Positions 5,532-7,013 of a stretch of 7,013 nt of DNA are shown piece after piece (position 1 is the first letter of the stretch; every line of letters begins with the position of its first letter). The position numbers and the translations under genes are program-made. The stretch comes from an uncultured Sutterella sp. (GTDB lineage Bacteria; Pseudomonadota; Gammaproteobacteria; Burkholderiales; Burkholderiaceae_F), in the NCBI GenBank assembly GCA_900546995.1, contig URFF01000076.1, positions 1-7,013 of the forward strand. Direction: 5' to 3'. Under the pieces are notes generated by a model. The model did not search any database. It was not told where the DNA came from and saw nothing but the letters and a program-made list of their open reading frames with translations.

Positions 5532-6653
5532 ATGAAAATTGAAGCATTTGGTGTTGAGCAATGGATGAACGCGTGGGAAACAAAGTGCACGTATAACGTC
5601 GCCGAAACTTGTGTGGAGTCCATTACCGTTGAAGAGCTCTTGAAAATGGCCGGTGTCACGCCTGAGCAAATGACAAAAGACCTGCTCGCTAAAAAATTAA
5701 CCTATGGGTGGATTGAAGGCAGCGAGCGTGTTCGTTCATTAATTGCCGGTCTTTATGAAAAGCAAAAGCCGGAAAATATTTTGACCACGCATGGCTGTAT
5801 CGGGGCCAATATGCTCGTGCATCGTACGTTGGTTGAACCGGGTGATCATGTCATTTCGGTGATTCCGACCTATCAGCAGCACTACTCCATTCCTGAAAGT
5901 ATCGGGGCGCATATTGAAACATTGCTCTTAAAACCGGAAAACGGTTTTTTACCGGATCTTAATGAACTGAAGGCCATGGTAAAGCCTGATACGAAACTTA
6001 TTTGCATCAATAATCCGAATAACCCCACAGGGGCTTTGATGGATCAAGCGCTTCTTGAAGGGATCTGCGAAATCGCCCGCTCGGTCGGAGCATGGGTATT
6101 GTGTGATGAGGTCTATCGCGGGTTAACTCAGGACGATGGGTACTCCGTTTCTGTCGCCGATCTCTATGAAAAGGGAATCAGCACGGGCAGTATGTCCAAG
6201 GTCTTTAGTTTGGCTGGGTTGCGTTATGGTTGGATTGCTGCGCCTGTTGAACTCATTAAACGGGTTATGCATCAGCGCGACTATGACACAATCAGTGTCG
6301 GTATGCTCGATGAATATTTCACGGAATTGGCGCTTACGGCTAAAGAAAATATTTTGACAAGGAATCGGGCGATCATCCGCGAAAACCTTGAGATTTTGGA
6401 TGCATGGGTTCAAAGTGAACCTCGTCTATCGTACGTCAAACCCAAAGCCGGCACGACCGCCTTTGTTAAAGTCGAGACAAAACTATCTTCGCTCGAATTT
6501 TGCGAACGTTTAGTCAAAGAAACCGGTGTGATGTTTACTCCGGGGTCTGCCTTGCATACCGAAGGGTATTTGCGAATTGGTTACGCCAACAATAAAGAAG
6601 TTCTTAAGAAAGGCCTGGCTTTAACGAGTGAATTCTTAAAGACGGTGCCGTAA
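5532..6653 (+). CDS. PLP-dependent aminotransferase, class I/II (fold type I)
   Basis: The protein has 373 residues from ATG 5532, which has AAGGAAG (5520-5526, overlapping the previous stop) five bases upstream. An in-frame ATG at 5451 would add 27 residues that merely read through the end of the upstream gene, so I reject it. Motifs: THGCIGAN (86-93) for the phosphate cup, Tyr114 in PTYQQHY as the ring-stacking aromatic, NNPNNPTG (160-167), DEVYRGL (192-198) with the pyridine-binding Asp192, and SMSKVFSLAGLRYGW (220-234) with Lys223 as the Schiff-base lysine. Arg348 in GYLRIGY probably binds the alpha-carboxylate. The segment RDYDTIS (249-255) and the overall order resemble capreomycidine-synthase-like (VioD) and related aminotransferases, some of which act on arginine derivatives. 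That is a resemblance from memory only. It is the last operon gene, 10 bp after its neighbour, and probably transaminates the same substrate or its product. Confidence 0.9.
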   Translation: MKIEAFGVEQWMNAWETKCTYNVAETCVESITVEELLKMAGVTPEQMTKDLLAKKLTYGWIEGSERVRSLIAGLYEKQKPENILTTHGCIGANMLVHRTLVEPGDHVISVIPTYQQHYSIPESIGAHIETLLLKPENGFLPDLNELKAMVKPDTKLICINNPNNPTGALMDQALLEGICEIARSVGAWVLCDEVYRGLTQDDGYSVSVADLYEKGISTGSMSKVFSLAGLRYGWIAAPVELIKRVMHQRDYDTISVGMLDEYFTELALTAKENILTRNRAIIRENLEILDAWVQSEPRLSYVKPKAGTTAFVKVETKLSSLEFCERLVKETGVMFTPGSALHTEGYLRIGYANNKEVLKKGLALTSEFLKTVP

Positions 6654-6667
6654 TCGGTATGTGCTTT

Positions 6668-6709
6668 GCCGCTTAGGTTTTCAAAAGCAAACACGAAGAC
6701 CTAAGTGGC
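6668..6709 (+). terminator. Long hairpin after the operon, putative terminator or mRNA-stabilising stem
   Basis: Arms 6668-6682 (GCCGCTTAGGTTTTC) and 6695-6709 (GAAGACCTAAGTGGC) pair over 15 bp with two G-U wobbles and a 12-nt loop. It begins 15 bp after the aminotransferase stop. No T-run follows on the plus strand, so Rho-independent termination here is doubtful. A second, bulged stem (TTTGG/CCAAA outer arms, 6737-6770) follows in the same gap. Confidence 0.45.
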
Positions 6710-6775
6710 GGGCCAGTTGATTCAAGGTTTTGACTCTTTGGGCATGAGGGGAATGTCTCTATGCGCCAAAAGTTT

Positions 6776-6809
6776 CGGAAAAGACAAAAGCCAGCGATCA
6801 GCTGGCTTT
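6776..6809 (-). terminator. Rho-independent terminator for the tRNA-Asn genes, perhaps bidirectional
   Basis: A perfect 9-bp inverted repeat AAAGCCAGC/GCTGGCTTT (6787-6795, 6801-6809) surrounds a 5-nt loop. Read on the minus strand the stem is followed by a T-rich stretch (TTTTGTCTTTTCC), and it lies 9 bp downstream of the first tRNA's 3' end, so it should end the tRNA transcript. On the plus strand it is followed only by TTTCGTC, but it could also stop transcription arriving from the enzyme operon. Confidence 0.75.
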
Positions 6810-6818
6810 CGTCAAAAG

Positions 6819-6894
6819 TGGCTCCCCGAGTTGGGTTCGAACCAACGACCTGCGGATTAACAGTCCGTCGCTCTACCGACTGAGCTATCGGGGA
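6819..6894 (-). tRNA. tRNA-Asn(GTT), downstream copy
   Basis: Read on the minus strand it is a complete 76-nt cloverleaf including CCA: acceptor TCCCCGA/TCGGGGA (6888-6894 with 6823-6829), a D-arm with AGCTCAGTCGGTAGAGC, an anticodon loop CTGTTAA giving anticodon GTT (complement of 6859-6861), the T-loop GGTTCGAACC, discriminator G and an encoded CCA (complement of 6819-6821). The anticodon assigns asparagine. The sequence is identical to the copy at 6935-7010, and the terminator hairpin follows 9 bp later. Confidence 0.97.
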
Positions 6895-6934
6895 ATAAAC
6901 AAGTTCGAAGAACTCATCTATATGGAATTTTGTC

Positions 6935-7010
6935 TGGCTCCCCGAGTTGGGTTCGAACCAACGACCTGCGGATTAACAGTCCGTCGCTCTACCGACTGAG
7001 CTATCGGGGA
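6935..7010 (-). tRNA. tRNA-Asn(GTT), upstream copy
   Basis: It is identical over all 76 nt to the copy at 6819-6894, including anticodon GTT (complement of 6975-6977) and encoded CCA (complement of 6935-6937). The spacer between the two genes is 40 bp (6895-6934) with no promoter-like boxes that I can defend, so the pair is probably one transcript started beyond the window edge. More copies or other tRNAs may lie there. Confidence 0.97.
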
Positions 7011-7013
7011 ATC

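Larger units (their letters stand above)
6819..7010 (-). repeat. Tandem duplication of tRNA-Asn, 116-bp period
   Basis: Two 76-bp units identical base for base repeat with a period of 116 bp. Only the tRNA parts match; apart from one or two bases at each edge, the flanks differ (TTTTGTC before one 3' end, CAAAAGTG before the other). This fits gene duplication kept identical by gene conversion or selection. Confidence 0.9.

Noticed and set aside
1..7013. CRISPR array
   Set aside because: No regularly spaced short direct repeats are present. The only long exact repeat is the pair of tRNA-Asn genes.

Overview
The window reads as a chromosomal piece of a proteobacterium with roughly balanced base composition. 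The Fic-type protein, the MmuP/RocE-like permease and the CCA-encoding tRNA-Asn genes all fit Proteobacteria. A gut betaproteobacterium of the Sutterellaceae type would suit the amino-acid-centred gene content, but this is only a guess from style and is not proven by any marker gene here.

Layout. Positions 1-90 are the right end of an IS200/IS605-type (TnpB) element: the last codons of a tnpB-like frame, then the typical terminal hairpin and a TCAA end. The element abuts the 5' side of a Fic-domain gene (142-1116) whose reading frame stays open back to the IS boundary, so the gene looks beheaded by the insertion. Its catalytic-loop histidine is also replaced by glutamine. A 118-bp gap packed with four short hairpins follows. 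An amino-acid permease of the MmuP/RocE type lies on the minus strand (2675-1233).

A 470-bp divergent intergenic region (2676-3145) carries a strong minus-strand sigma70-like promoter with repeated octamers across its -10 and -35 boxes, a long permease leader, and a short leader ORF with a good ribosome binding site ahead of the plus-strand genes. From 3146 a tight three-gene operon runs on the plus strand: an argininosuccinate-lyase-family protein, an ornithine cyclodeaminase/mu-crystallin-family protein, and a fold-type I PLP aminotransferase, with gaps of only 12 and 10 bp. A long hairpin follows the operon. Two identical minus-strand tRNA-Asn(GTT) genes with encoded CCA end the window, with a clear terminator between them and the operon.

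How the genes may work together. The divergent permease probably imports an amino acid (arginine, S-methylmethionine or a related compound), and the three enzymes act on it or on a derivative. The lyase keeps the catalytic signature but differs at several positions that are normally fixed in true ArgH, and the cyclodeaminase-like protein has Asn where ornithine cyclodeaminase has its catalytic Asp. Together this suggests a specialised pathway (lyase of a fumarate adduct or related amino acid, ketimine reductase or dehydrogenase, aminotransferase) rather than ordinary arginine synthesis. This unit is the most interesting candidate system in the window. Its substrate cannot be read from sequence alone.
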